This document shows positions 1 through 5,255 of a stretch of 6,251 nucleotides of DNA, in pieces; position 1 is the stretch's first letter; every line of letters begins with the position of its first letter. The notes below the pieces were generated by a model. That model had not been told where the DNA came from and did no database searches. It worked only from the letters and a program-made list of their open reading frames with translations. The position numbers and the translations under genes are program-made. The stretch is from an uncultured Streptococcus sp. (lineage in GTDB: Bacteria > Bacillota > Bacilli > Lactobacillales > Streptococcaceae): the NCBI GenBank assembly GCA_900755085.1, contig CAAEFF010000105.1, forward strand, positions 1 to 6,251. The letters are read 5' to 3'.

Positions 1-77
1 CCCTAGCCCGTTCGCGCAAGAAATCCTTCTATTGGTACAAAGAAGTCATTGCGACCAATGGAGCTTCTGTTGAATAA
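1..77 (+). CDS. 6-phospho-beta-glucosidase-like GH1 enzyme, C-terminal tail only
   Basis: Only the last 24 codons are present (first full codon at 3, TAA stop at 75-77), and the gene starts before the window. The tail reads ...RKKSFYWYKEVIATNG..., which matches the usual C-terminus of family 1 glycosyl hydrolases of the BglA type (a K-K-S-F-x-W-Y-K-x-V-I-x-x-N-G ending). Family members hydrolyse 6-phospho-beta-glucosides brought in by PTS transporters, in the cytoplasm. The call rests on this short signature alone, so a close relative such as 6-phospho-beta-galactosidase cannot be excluded. A strong hairpin terminator follows 40 bases after the stop, so this is the last gene of its transcript. 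Confidence 0.7.
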   Translation, partial: LARSRKKSFYWYKEVIATNGASVE

Positions 78-117
78 AAGTTTTCGGTACTTGCTGGCCG
101 ACTCTCTCCTATAAACT

Positions 118-162
118 AAAAAGCTTAGAATCCCAACCACAAACTGGGGTTCTAAGCTTTTT
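118..162. terminator. bidirectional intrinsic terminator
   Basis: The left arm at 118-135 (AAAAAGCTTAGAATCCCA) pairs with 145-162. The outer 13 pairs are perfect, the inner five include one G:U, and the loop is 9 nt (136-144). The right arm ends in TTTTT and the left arm begins with AAAAA, so the hairpin carries a U-tract in both reading directions. It can end the GH1 transcript on the plus strand and the 192-725 gene on the minus strand, which suits its position between two convergent genes. Confidence 0.9.
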
Positions 163-191
163 GTATGTCGTTTAGCCGAGTCCTTACTGAT

Positions 192-725
192 TTACTTGTC
201 GTAGTCTAAGACATTGTTTTCGATGACAAACTTAGATTCAGCGGAAATGTTGGCTTCTCCTAGTTGCAACTGCGAACTTCCGTCTGGTTTCATGATGTGC
301 CACTGACCGTCCTTGTGGGCAAAGATAGCCTGAAATGTGACGTTATCACTCTTGTCTCGAATAGGTAGAACAAATGCTTGATCAGTATTCTCTAAGAGAA
401 TCTCTTCTTTTTTTTCAAAGTTATAGATATAAAATTGCCCAGTTCTTTGTCCCAAACCATGAAGTTCATCGACTTTTTGCCAATTCTCAAACTTATTCCG
501 AACAAGGGATTCATTATAAATCTTGTTGAAGGTTTCGTTGCGTTTCTTCGTTTCTTCCTCGTCTAGTGTTTTCTGAAACTCTGCAACCTTTTTAGTCGTT
601 TGGATGGTTTGTCTGTTTTGCTCCCTGATTTGCTGGCGGTGGATGACTCGCATCATTCTTGCAGCAACACCCAGAATGACGAGGATGGATACAAGGCTGA
701 TTTTAGTTTTAGCATTATTTTTCAT
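192..725 (-). CDS. hypothetical membrane-anchored protein, 177 aa
   Basis: I do not recognise this family. Residues 1-8 are basic (MKNNAKTK), followed by a short hydrophobic segment at about 9-22 (ISLVSILVILGVAA), then a charged, Gln/Lys/Glu-rich stretch at about 24-75 likely to form a helix or coiled coil. A more globular polar part at about 80-177 contains aromatic patches such as GQFYIYNF and DGQWHIM. The simplest reading is an N-in signal anchor with the rest outside the membrane; the VAA before Arg23 could alternatively be a signal peptidase site. The ATG (725-723) has an AGGGAG ribosome site 8 nt upstream and a strong promoter at 786-757, so this is a real, singly transcribed gene ended by the 118-162 hairpin. 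It is divergent from the two-component genes, so it might be an accessory or target of that system, but nothing in the sequence proves this. Confidence 0.8.
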   Translation of the reverse strand: MKNNAKTKISLVSILVILGVAARMMRVIHRQQIREQNRQTIQTTKKVAEFQKTLDEEETKKRNETFNKIYNESLVRNKFENWQKVDELHGLGQRTGQFYIYNFEKKEEILLENTDQAFVLPIRDKSDNVTFQAIFAHKDGQWHIMKPDGSSQLQLGEANISAESKFVIENNVLDYDK

Positions 726-756
726 AAACTGGTCTCCCTATTATGTCATTGGTCCT

Positions 757-786
757 ATTATACCTTTTGAAAGAAAGGATAGTCAA
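757..786 (-). promoter_or_regulatory. sigma-A promoter of the 192-725 gene
   Basis: On the minus strand there is TTGACT (786-781), an 18-nt spacer, then a perfect TATAAT (762-757). The -10 box lies about 31 nt upstream of the ATG at 725, giving a short leader that contains the AGGGAG ribosome site. The match to the housekeeping consensus is very good (11 of 12 bases), so expression is probably substantial. Confidence 0.85.
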
Positions 787-811
787 GTTCATCTTGTGAT
801 GACCTAACATG

Positions 812-851
812 CAGATTTGCAGGGGTACTATAGGATTTTATCAGATTTTCA
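812..851 (+). repeat. direct repeat CAGATTTkCA between divergent promoters
   Basis: CAGATTTGCA (812-821) and CAGATTTTCA (842-851) are direct repeats with one mismatch, 30 bp apart, about three helical turns. The second copy abuts the -35 box of the response regulator promoter. Tandem same-face sites next to a -35 are typical of OmpR-family regulator binding, so autoregulation is possible. Two short copies in AT-rich DNA are weak evidence. Confidence 0.3.
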
Positions 852-880
852 TTGACGAAGCTCCCTTTATTTGATAGGCT
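852..880 (+). promoter_or_regulatory. promoter of the two-component operon
   Basis: TTGACG (852-857) is followed by a 17-nt spacer and TAGGCT (875-880). A TG at 872-873 makes an extended -10 (TGaTAGGCT) that can compensate for the weak -10 hexamer. Transcription would start near 886-889. This bears on the choice of start codon: the Shine-Dalgarno-like AGAGGA before the ATG at 893 would lie upstream of the transcript. Confidence 0.55.
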
Positions 881-911
881 AGAGGAATAGAAATGATTTG
901 GAGTTCAAAGG

Positions 912-920
912 AAAAAGGAG
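912..920 (+). promoter_or_regulatory. ribosome binding site choosing GTG 929
   Basis: AAAAAGGAG ends 8 nt before GTG 929-931. It favours the GTG as the response regulator start over the in-frame ATG at 893, because it sits well inside the predicted transcript and the resulting protein begins directly before the first beta strand of the receiver domain. Confidence 0.65.
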
Positions 921-928
921 TGAGGCAA

Positions 929-1618
929 GTGGCACGGATTTTATTAATTGAGGATAATAGTGATATCCAAGAAATTTTGTATAGTCTCTTAAGTGAAGAC
1001 CATGAGGTCCTTCAGGCTTTTTCAGGTACAGAAGGGCTACGGCTCTTCCAGCAAGAAGCCATTGATTTGGTCCTTCTCGATATCATGCTTCCTGGGAAAA
1101 ATGGCGATCAGGTCCTGGAGGAGATCCGTTTGCAGAGTCAAGTGCCGATCATCATGATGACCGCTCTTGGAGACAAACACCTCATTAGCCAGTATCTCCT
1201 TGCAGGTGCTAATGATTATATCGTCAAGCCCTTTAATCTGGACGAAGTGGCAGCTCGGGTGACGGTTCAGTTGCGAAATCACGTCTCTCTAGCACAGGAA
1301 CCTCAAGCGTCGAAAAAGCTGACCTATAAAAATCTGGTCCTGAATCCAGAAAGCTTTGAACTGGAGTCTGGAGCAAAAACGCTTCGCTTGGGCAAAAAAG
1401 AATTTCAAATTTTTGAGACCTTACTGGCGCATCCAAAGAAGATTTTTACCAAAGAAGAGTTGTATGAAGCGGTCTGGGAAGAAGTCTATCTGCCTGGAGA
1501 CAATACGCTCAATGCCCAGTTGAGCAACCTCCGAAAGAAAATTGCTCAGCTCGATCCTAATGAGGACTATATTGAAACCGTCTGGGGCTTGGGAGTTCGC
1601 TTGAAAGGAGACAAGTAA
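929..1618 (+). CDS. OmpR/PhoB-family response regulator, 229 aa
   Basis: This is a cytoplasmic DNA-binding regulator, activated by phosphorylation from the kinase encoded next to it. The receiver domain (about 2-118, MARILLIEDN...) shows the acidic pair E8-D9, phospho-acceptor D51 in LLDIMLPG, switch T78 in IIMMTALG and K100 in YIVKPF. The C-terminal winged helix (about 127-229) has the usual GKKEFQIFETLL start, the recognition-helix region NTLNAQLSNLRKKI and the wing ending VWGLGVRLKG. All active-site residues are intact and the length is normal. The start is taken as GTG 929; an ATG at 893 would add 12 residues not expected in the family. The stop TAA shares its last base with the kinase ATG, so the two are co-translated. 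Likely targets are its own promoter and the nearby ABC operon, by inference from context. Confidence 0.93.
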   Translation: MARILLIEDNSDIQEILYSLLSEDHEVLQAFSGTEGLRLFQQEAIDLVLLDIMLPGKNGDQVLEEIRLQSQVPIIMMTALGDKHLISQYLLAGANDYIVKPFNLDEVAARVTVQLRNHVSLAQEPQASKKLTYKNLVLNPESFELESGAKTLRLGKKEFQIFETLLAHPKKIFTKEELYEAVWEEVYLPGDNTLNAQLSNLRKKIAQLDPNEDYIETVWGLGVRLKGDK

Positions 1619-2505
1619 TGTGGGGATTGGTTCTAGTTCTAGTCGTCCTTGTCCTTCTCTTGGGACTGGGTTACCTTCGCCTACTCTCTGCTCTCAAAGA
1701 TTTGCAAGAGCAAATTCAAAAGAAGCTCCAAAATGGGAGTGGGGTACGGTTGACCTCTCAGGTCTCAAAAAAAGAATTGGTCGCCTTGACCAAGCAGGTT
1801 AGTGATCTCTTTGACCAGATCGAGCGGACCAATCGGATTGCCTTTCAAGAGAAGAAAACCTTGGATATGGCCATCAGTAATATTGCTCACGATATTCGGA
1901 CGCCTTTGACCATTGCTTCGGGCTATACCCAGCAAATTATTAAGGGGGGGACGCAAGAAGAGGAAAAACTGAAGAAAATTGCTTCCAATCTTCAAGTCGT
2001 CTCCAAACGCCTAGAGTCTCTCTTGGAATACAGACGCTTGATGGAGGGAGCCATCCAGCCTCGGCTTTCAGACGTCAATCTCAGCCAAGTCCTAACCCAG
2101 CAGTTGTTCGAGTATTATGATAGCTTGTCGGAGGCGGGGATTGCCTTAGAAGTTGAGATAGAGGAACATCTCCATTATGCTACCGATCCAGAGCTTTGGG
2201 AGCGCCTCTTGCAAAATATGCTTAGCAATATCCTCAAGCATGGGAAGAATCAGGTGCGTTTGACCTTGATGTCGGACGCGGACACGATTCGGGTCGAGCT
2301 GCGCAATATTGTGCAACAACCGATTCAGCATTTAGACCAACTGGCTAGTCGATTCTACTCTGAAAATTTATCGGATACAGAAGAGTCTTCTGGTTTGGGT
2401 CTCTATATTATTCAAAATTTTGTAGAGATATTAGGTGGTGACTTGCAACTGGCGACAGAGGCAGACTGGTTTATCTTGACCATTACACTAAGAAAAAAGG
2501 CTTGA
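1618..2505 (+). CDS. compact sensor histidine kinase, 295 aa
   Basis: This membrane histidine kinase is partner of the upstream regulator. One hydrophobic segment lies at the very N-terminus (about 3-20, GLVLVLVVLVLLLGLGYL). A linker of about 65 residues with helical character follows, then the dimerisation/phosphoacceptor helix with H91 in NIAHDIRTPLT. The ATPase domain has an N box (about 199-208, QNMLSNILKH) and a glycine box SGLGLYI (258-264). A classical DxGxG box is not visible between them; the equivalent stretch reads VELRNIVQQP, a form I believe occurs in some Gram-positive kinases. There is no extracytoplasmic sensor domain, which suggests sensing inside the membrane or through a partner protein. 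The ATG overlaps the regulator stop (TAATG) and has AAAGGAG upstream. The stop codon lies inside the 2497-2521 hairpin. Confidence 0.92.
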   Translation: MWGLVLVLVVLVLLLGLGYLRLLSALKDLQEQIQKKLQNGSGVRLTSQVSKKELVALTKQVSDLFDQIERTNRIAFQEKKTLDMAISNIAHDIRTPLTIASGYTQQIIKGGTQEEEKLKKIASNLQVVSKRLESLLEYRRLMEGAIQPRLSDVNLSQVLTQQLFEYYDSLSEAGIALEVEIEEHLHYATDPELWERLLQNMLSNILKHGKNQVRLTLMSDADTIRVELRNIVQQPIQHLDQLASRFYSENLSDTEESSGLGLYIIQNFVEILGGDLQLATEADWFILTITLRKKA

Positions 2506-2521
2506 CCAATCGTCAAGCCTT
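2493..2521. terminator. terminator shared by kinase and ABC operons
   Basis: AAGGCTTGAC (2497-2506) pairs perfectly with GTCAAGCCTT (2512-2521) around a 5-nt loop. On the minus strand the stem is followed by a U-run from AAAA at 2493-2496, so it is a canonical terminator for the ABC operon, whose last gene stops at 2526. On the plus strand the tail is TTATTGTTAT, a poorer U-tract, but it probably still ends the kinase transcript. The left arm includes the kinase stop codon TGA (2503-2505). Confidence 0.85.
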
Positions 2522-2525
2522 ATTG

Positions 2526-3278
2526 TTATAAATCTTTGTGTTTAAAAGTAGCTAGTCCTAGGAAGCCGAAAACAAGGATGAAGCCAAGGGCGATCGAGAG
2601 AGTGTTGTTCGTTGCTGTCGTATTTTGGACCATGGAATATTGGAATTCCAAGTTTAGATAGTGGAGAATATCAATATCTTTAAAGAAGAGCGCCGGAAGG
2701 CTTAAGAAGATATTTCCAACAAAGTAGCCAACGAAGGCCAAGGTGATGGATTGGCTGGCGTAAAGGAGGAAGGAAATAATGCTGACCCAAGCCAGGGTGG
2801 AGAGGAACTGAATCAGAAGGGTCAATCCAAAATGAGCGAAGAAGTGTTCAGGCATGGTCCCAAGTCCATTGTAGAGGGTCGCGATCAAGAAGACGAGACC
2901 ATAAGAAACGAGGAATTGGAAAAGAGCAATGGTCAGAACAACGGCACTTTTGGCAAAGTAGTAACTGGTGCGCGAAACGCCGTAGGCCAGACTATTCTTG
3001 TATAAGTTTTGTGTTAAGTCTGTTCCCAGGACCAAGGTAATGACAATAATGGTAAAGAGAATGGTCACACTGATGCTGGCGGAGTAGTTGGTCAAGGCTT
3101 TAAAGCCCGTCCAAACTTCTGTCGCTTGGGGTAATTTGGATTCCGTAATGACAACGACGTGTCCGCTAGCTCCAAAGATGACTCCAGACAGGATATTGAA
3201 AATGAGAATGGCTTCTGTAATCCAAAATCCTTTGGAGCGAAAAAGTCTATAAAAATCTGCTTGAATGGTATGCAACAT
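2526..3278 (-). CDS. ABC-2 type transporter permease, 250 aa
   Basis: This is the membrane subunit of an ABC transporter, partner of the ATPase upstream. Six hydrophobic segments are visible, at about 18-36, 68-88, 111-135, 150-172, 176-198 and 226-246, the standard ABC-2 layout. Between segments 2 and 3 is NLYKNSLAYGVSRTSYYFAK (91-110), a form of the N-x-L-x-x-G-x-S-R-x-x-Y-x-x-K motif common in BcrB/LanE-like permeases. There is no large extracellular domain, so this is not a BceB-type permease. The ATG (3278) has AGGAG 7 nt upstream and lies 54 nt after the ATPase stop, in the same operon. Only one permease gene is present, suggesting a homodimer as in BcrAB-like systems. Substrate export or peptide removal from the membrane is inferred from the family. 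Confidence 0.9.
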   Translation of the reverse strand: MLHTIQADFYRLFRSKGFWITEAILIFNILSGVIFGASGHVVVITESKLPQATEVWTGFKALTNYSASISVTILFTIIVITLVLGTDLTQNLYKNSLAYGVSRTSYYFAKSAVVLTIALFQFLVSYGLVFLIATLYNGLGTMPEHFFAHFGLTLLIQFLSTLAWVSIISFLLYASQSITLAFVGYFVGNIFLSLPALFFKDIDILHYLNLEFQYSMVQNTTATNNTLSIALGFILVFGFLGLATFKHKDL

Positions 3279-3332
3279 GATAAATCTCCTAAATGAAATG
3301 TGTGGGATAAGTAATACAAGACGGTGCTTTGA

Positions 3333-4241
3333 CTAGTCTACCAAGTCCGTAAAGAATTTCTCCAAATCTTGGCGGGCATAGTAGATTTCGTCCACGTCAA
3401 TATCCGCTTGAACGAGAGCTTTGACAATGACTTTAATATCGTGAGTCTGTCCGAAAATATGGATTTCTCCATCCTTATCGATGACTTTGATACGGTGATG
3501 GAGTTGATCCTGGATCAGTTGACTCGCAAGGGCAAGTTGGCTGGTCTTGAGGATGATGTAGTCTTCGCCTTGCTCCTCGAATTCAGCCTTGCTAATTTCT
3601 TTGATTAGGCGTCCTTGGTCGACAATGCCAAAACGATTGGCAACCAAATAGAGTTCAGAGAGGATGTGACTGGAAATGAGAATGGTCATGCCGAATTCAT
3701 CGTTGAGGCGCTTGATCATCTGACGGAATTCCTTGATTCCGACTGGATCGAGACCATTGATGGGTTCATCCAAAATGAGGAAGTCGGGCTTAGCAATGAG
3801 CGCGATCGCTATTCCCAACCGTTGTTTCATTCCTAGTGAAAAATCACGAAATTTCTTCTTACCCGTATTATTCAGGCCCACATAGTTCAAGGTTTCTTTG
3901 ATGACCTGGTCGTGATTCGGAATATGGCGTGCCTTGCAATAGTAGACTAAGTTTTGGTAGGCGGTCATATGCTTGTGAGCCACAGGACTCTCAATGACGG
4001 ATCCGACACGTTTCAGGGCTTGCGTCCACTGGGAGCGATTTGTAGAAGCAAAGAGAGAGACGCTTCCGTCCGTTTCTTGAATCAACTGGGTGATGACTTT
4101 GATGAGGGTGGTTTTCCCAGCTCCGTTCTTACCGATCAGGCCGTAGATATCACCTTTGCGAATGCTCAGATTCACATCATTTAAGGCGTATTGTTGACCA
4201 AATTTTTTACTCAAATGGGAAATTTCTAATACTTTTTCCAT
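3333..4241 (-). CDS. ABC transporter ATPase, BcrA/LanF type, 302 aa
   Basis: This is the cytoplasmic ATPase that drives the neighbouring permease. Visible motifs in order are Walker A GKNGAGKT (37-44), signature FSLGMKQ (134-140), Walker B FLILDEP (154-160) followed by the D-loop INGLDP, and H-loop H192 in ISSHILSEL. At the Q-loop position the sequence is VGSVIESP (79-86), with Glu84 where most ABC proteins have Gln. This E-loop is known from lantibiotic-immunity ATPases (LanF) and fits a BcrA-like role in antimicrobial peptide or bacitracin-type resistance. The region after about 215 is the usual family C-terminal extension, and the length matches BcrA-like proteins. The ATG (4241) has AAGGAG 7 nt upstream. 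It is first gene of the operon; a Streptococcus paralogue with another substrate remains possible. Confidence 0.93.
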   Translation of the reverse strand: MEKVLEISHLSKKFGQQYALNDVNLSIRKGDIYGLIGKNGAGKTTLIKVITQLIQETDGSVSLFASTNRSQWTQALKRVGSVIESPVAHKHMTAYQNLVYYCKARHIPNHDQVIKETLNYVGLNNTGKKKFRDFSLGMKQRLGIAIALIAKPDFLILDEPINGLDPVGIKEFRQMIKRLNDEFGMTILISSHILSELYLVANRFGIVDQGRLIKEISKAEFEEQGEDYIILKTSQLALASQLIQDQLHHRIKVIDKDGEIHIFGQTHDIKVIVKALVQADIDVDEIYYARQDLEKFFTDLVD

Positions 4242-4287
4242 ATTTTTCTCCTTCGTCCAAATGACTAGTTGTTTTCTTTACACTCTT

Positions 4288-4332
4288 AGTATACAGCTTG
4301 CTTTTCAAATAACTATCAAGCAATTCTCAAAT
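4288..4332 (-). promoter_or_regulatory. ABC operon promoter region with 22-bp-spaced direct repeats
   Basis: On the minus strand a good -10 box, TATACT (4293-4288), lies about 46 nt before the ATPase ATG. No proper -35 is found at 16-18 nt; the nearest good hexamer, TTGATA (4319-4314), is at 20 nt. Two direct repeats, ATTTGAGAA (4332-4324) and ATTTGAAAA (4310-4302), are exactly 22 bp apart, two helical turns, just upstream of the -10. A poor -35 overlapped by in-phase repeats is what an activator-dependent OmpR-family promoter looks like, so the response regulator encoded nearby is the obvious candidate. The regulatory link is inference. Confidence 0.45.
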
Positions 4333-4442
4333 ATTTCTAAAAAATCGCGGAATAGAATTCTTAAAAATTAAAAAAATTGAATAGGTAATTCTGCAAAGAA
4401 ATCAAAAGAATTTCTAATGTTGATATTCAATACAAAATATAC

Positions 4443-4582
4443 TAAAACTTTCCACTGTGAGAAAAGTGCTAGAAACATGATTGTTTCTAGCACTCGGAAT
4501 TATTGAGACCTTAGGCTCAATAATTAGTCATGGAACTTCTTTGAAGTTCGCTGACGTCCGTACTCACCTAAGGAAAGTTTTA
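4443..4582. repeat. 140-bp inverted-repeat element with three internal hairpins
   Basis: The ends TAAAACTTTCC (4443-4453) and GGAAAGTTTTA (4572-4582) are perfect 11-bp inverted repeats beginning and ending with TA. Just inside, GTGAG (4457-4461) pairs with CTCAC (4563-4567) across a small internal loop. Enclosed are three perfect hairpins: 4465-4494 (13 bp, 4-nt loop), 4498-4525 (10 bp, 8-nt loop) and 4533-4549 (7 bp, TTT loop). The result is a cruciform-like multibranch fold closed by the terminal stem. There is no open reading frame. It resembles small non-autonomous repeats of streptococci (the BOX and RUP class) in size and design, but I cannot match it to a named family. If TA is a target duplication, an IS630/Tc1-type mobiliser would be suggested. 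A structured RNA is the alternative. Confidence 0.75.
4462..4494 (-). terminator. possible terminator for the pab-hydrolase transcript
   Basis: Read on the minus strand, the 13-bp hairpin AGTGCTAGAAACA / TGTTTCTAGCACT (4494-4465) is followed by TTTCTC, giving a run of four U counting the last stem base. It lies downstream of the hydrolase stop (4638) and before the ABC promoter, and no other clear terminator is visible in between. The U-tract is short, so efficiency is uncertain, and the hairpin is also part of the larger 4443-4582 element. Confidence 0.45.
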
Positions 4583-4637
4583 TAAATGAATTTATCTATA
4601 TTAAGAGCAACTGTTTTTTTAAGTTAGCCTCTTCATT

Positions 4638-5255
4638 TTAAAACCCAGCTACAAACTCCTTGATGTCTTGCGCGAGTTCATAGGGTTTCTCTGTATTGAG
4701 TAGATGACCTCCGTCTTCGATTTCTTGATAGCGGCCCCTAGGTAGGAGTTTTGCCAACTTCTTAGAAGAGGTCCGATTGGCCCAGTCTCTACTTCCGCAA
4801 ACAACTAGGGTAGGAAGAGGACAAGACTTAGCAACAGCAGTTAGATTCAGTCCCTTTAGTTCCGTTAGGATTTGGAGCATCTGGCGCTTATCGGCATCTT
4901 GCTTTTCAAAGATATGTTTGGGAAGCAGACGAAAGAGGAGGATCTGGAGCCTGTAGAGGGGATTGGTGGTGAGTTTGTATTGTGTCCCTGCAAGGACCAA
5001 TCCCTTGAGTTGTGGAAAGTCTTGTTCAGAGAGATCAAGTGCAAGGACACCACCTAGTGAGAGGCCTACCAAAATAAAAGGTTCACTTTCTTGTTGGAGG
5101 CGCTCCATCAGCCTTTCTTTGACCTCCTGATAGCTTTCGCTTGGATGAGAGAAAATATCAAAAGTTTTGGAGTGCAAGGGTGAAAGGGCATATTGGACTC
5201 CTTGCCAAGAGAGGACGTCCTGCCCTAGTCCATGTAAAAAAATGAGTTTCATCAT
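4638..5255 (-). CDS. alpha/beta hydrolase, 205 aa
   Basis: This is a small cytoplasmic serine hydrolase of the alpha/beta fold with unknown substrate. It begins with the strand and oxyanion motif LIFLHGLG (4-11). The nucleophile elbow GLSLGG (64-69) gives Ser66, followed by acid Asp157 in VVCGSRDWAN and His184 in DGGHLLN, so the triad is complete. The length is short for the fold, with a reduced lid at about 95-135. No signal peptide is seen. The first ATG (5255-5253) overlaps the PabBC stop in ATGATGA, and the second ATG (5252-5250) is better spaced from AAAGGA, so either may be used. The overlap implies translational coupling to pabBC. The esterase/thioesterase-like role is inferred from the fold, and a MenH/BioH-type metabolic role is possible but not shown. 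Confidence 0.9.
   Translation of the reverse strand: MMKLIFLHGLGQDVLSWQGVQYALSPLHSKTFDIFSHPSESYQEVKERLMERLQQESEPFILVGLSLGGVLALDLSEQDFPQLKGLVLAGTQYKLTTNPLYRLQILLFRLLPKHIFEKQDADKRQMLQILTELKGLNLTAVAKSCPLPTLVVCGSRDWANRTSSKKLAKLLPRGRYQEIEDGGHLLNTEKPYELAQDIKEFVAGF

Noticed and set aside
604..807. Plus-strand 67-codon ORF opposite the small membrane-protein gene
   Set aside because: It overlaps the N-terminal half and promoter of the well-supported minus-strand gene, has no ribosome site, and shows no recognisable protein features.
2751..3005. Plus-strand 84-codon ORF inside the permease gene
   Set aside because: It is antisense to a clear six-helix permease; its charged composition is what the complement of hydrophobic codons gives.
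4420..4448. Plus-strand promoter TTGATA-17-TAAAAC reading into the 140-bp element
   Set aside because: The -10 is a weak match in AT-rich DNA and overlaps the element's own terminal repeat, so it is too weak to annotate.
4603..4633. Imperfect inverted repeat AAGAG-C-AACT / AGTT-AG-CCTCTT just after the hydrolase stop
   Set aside because: The stem has bulges, the loop is a T/A run, and there is no U-tract following in the minus direction, so it is not a convincing terminator.
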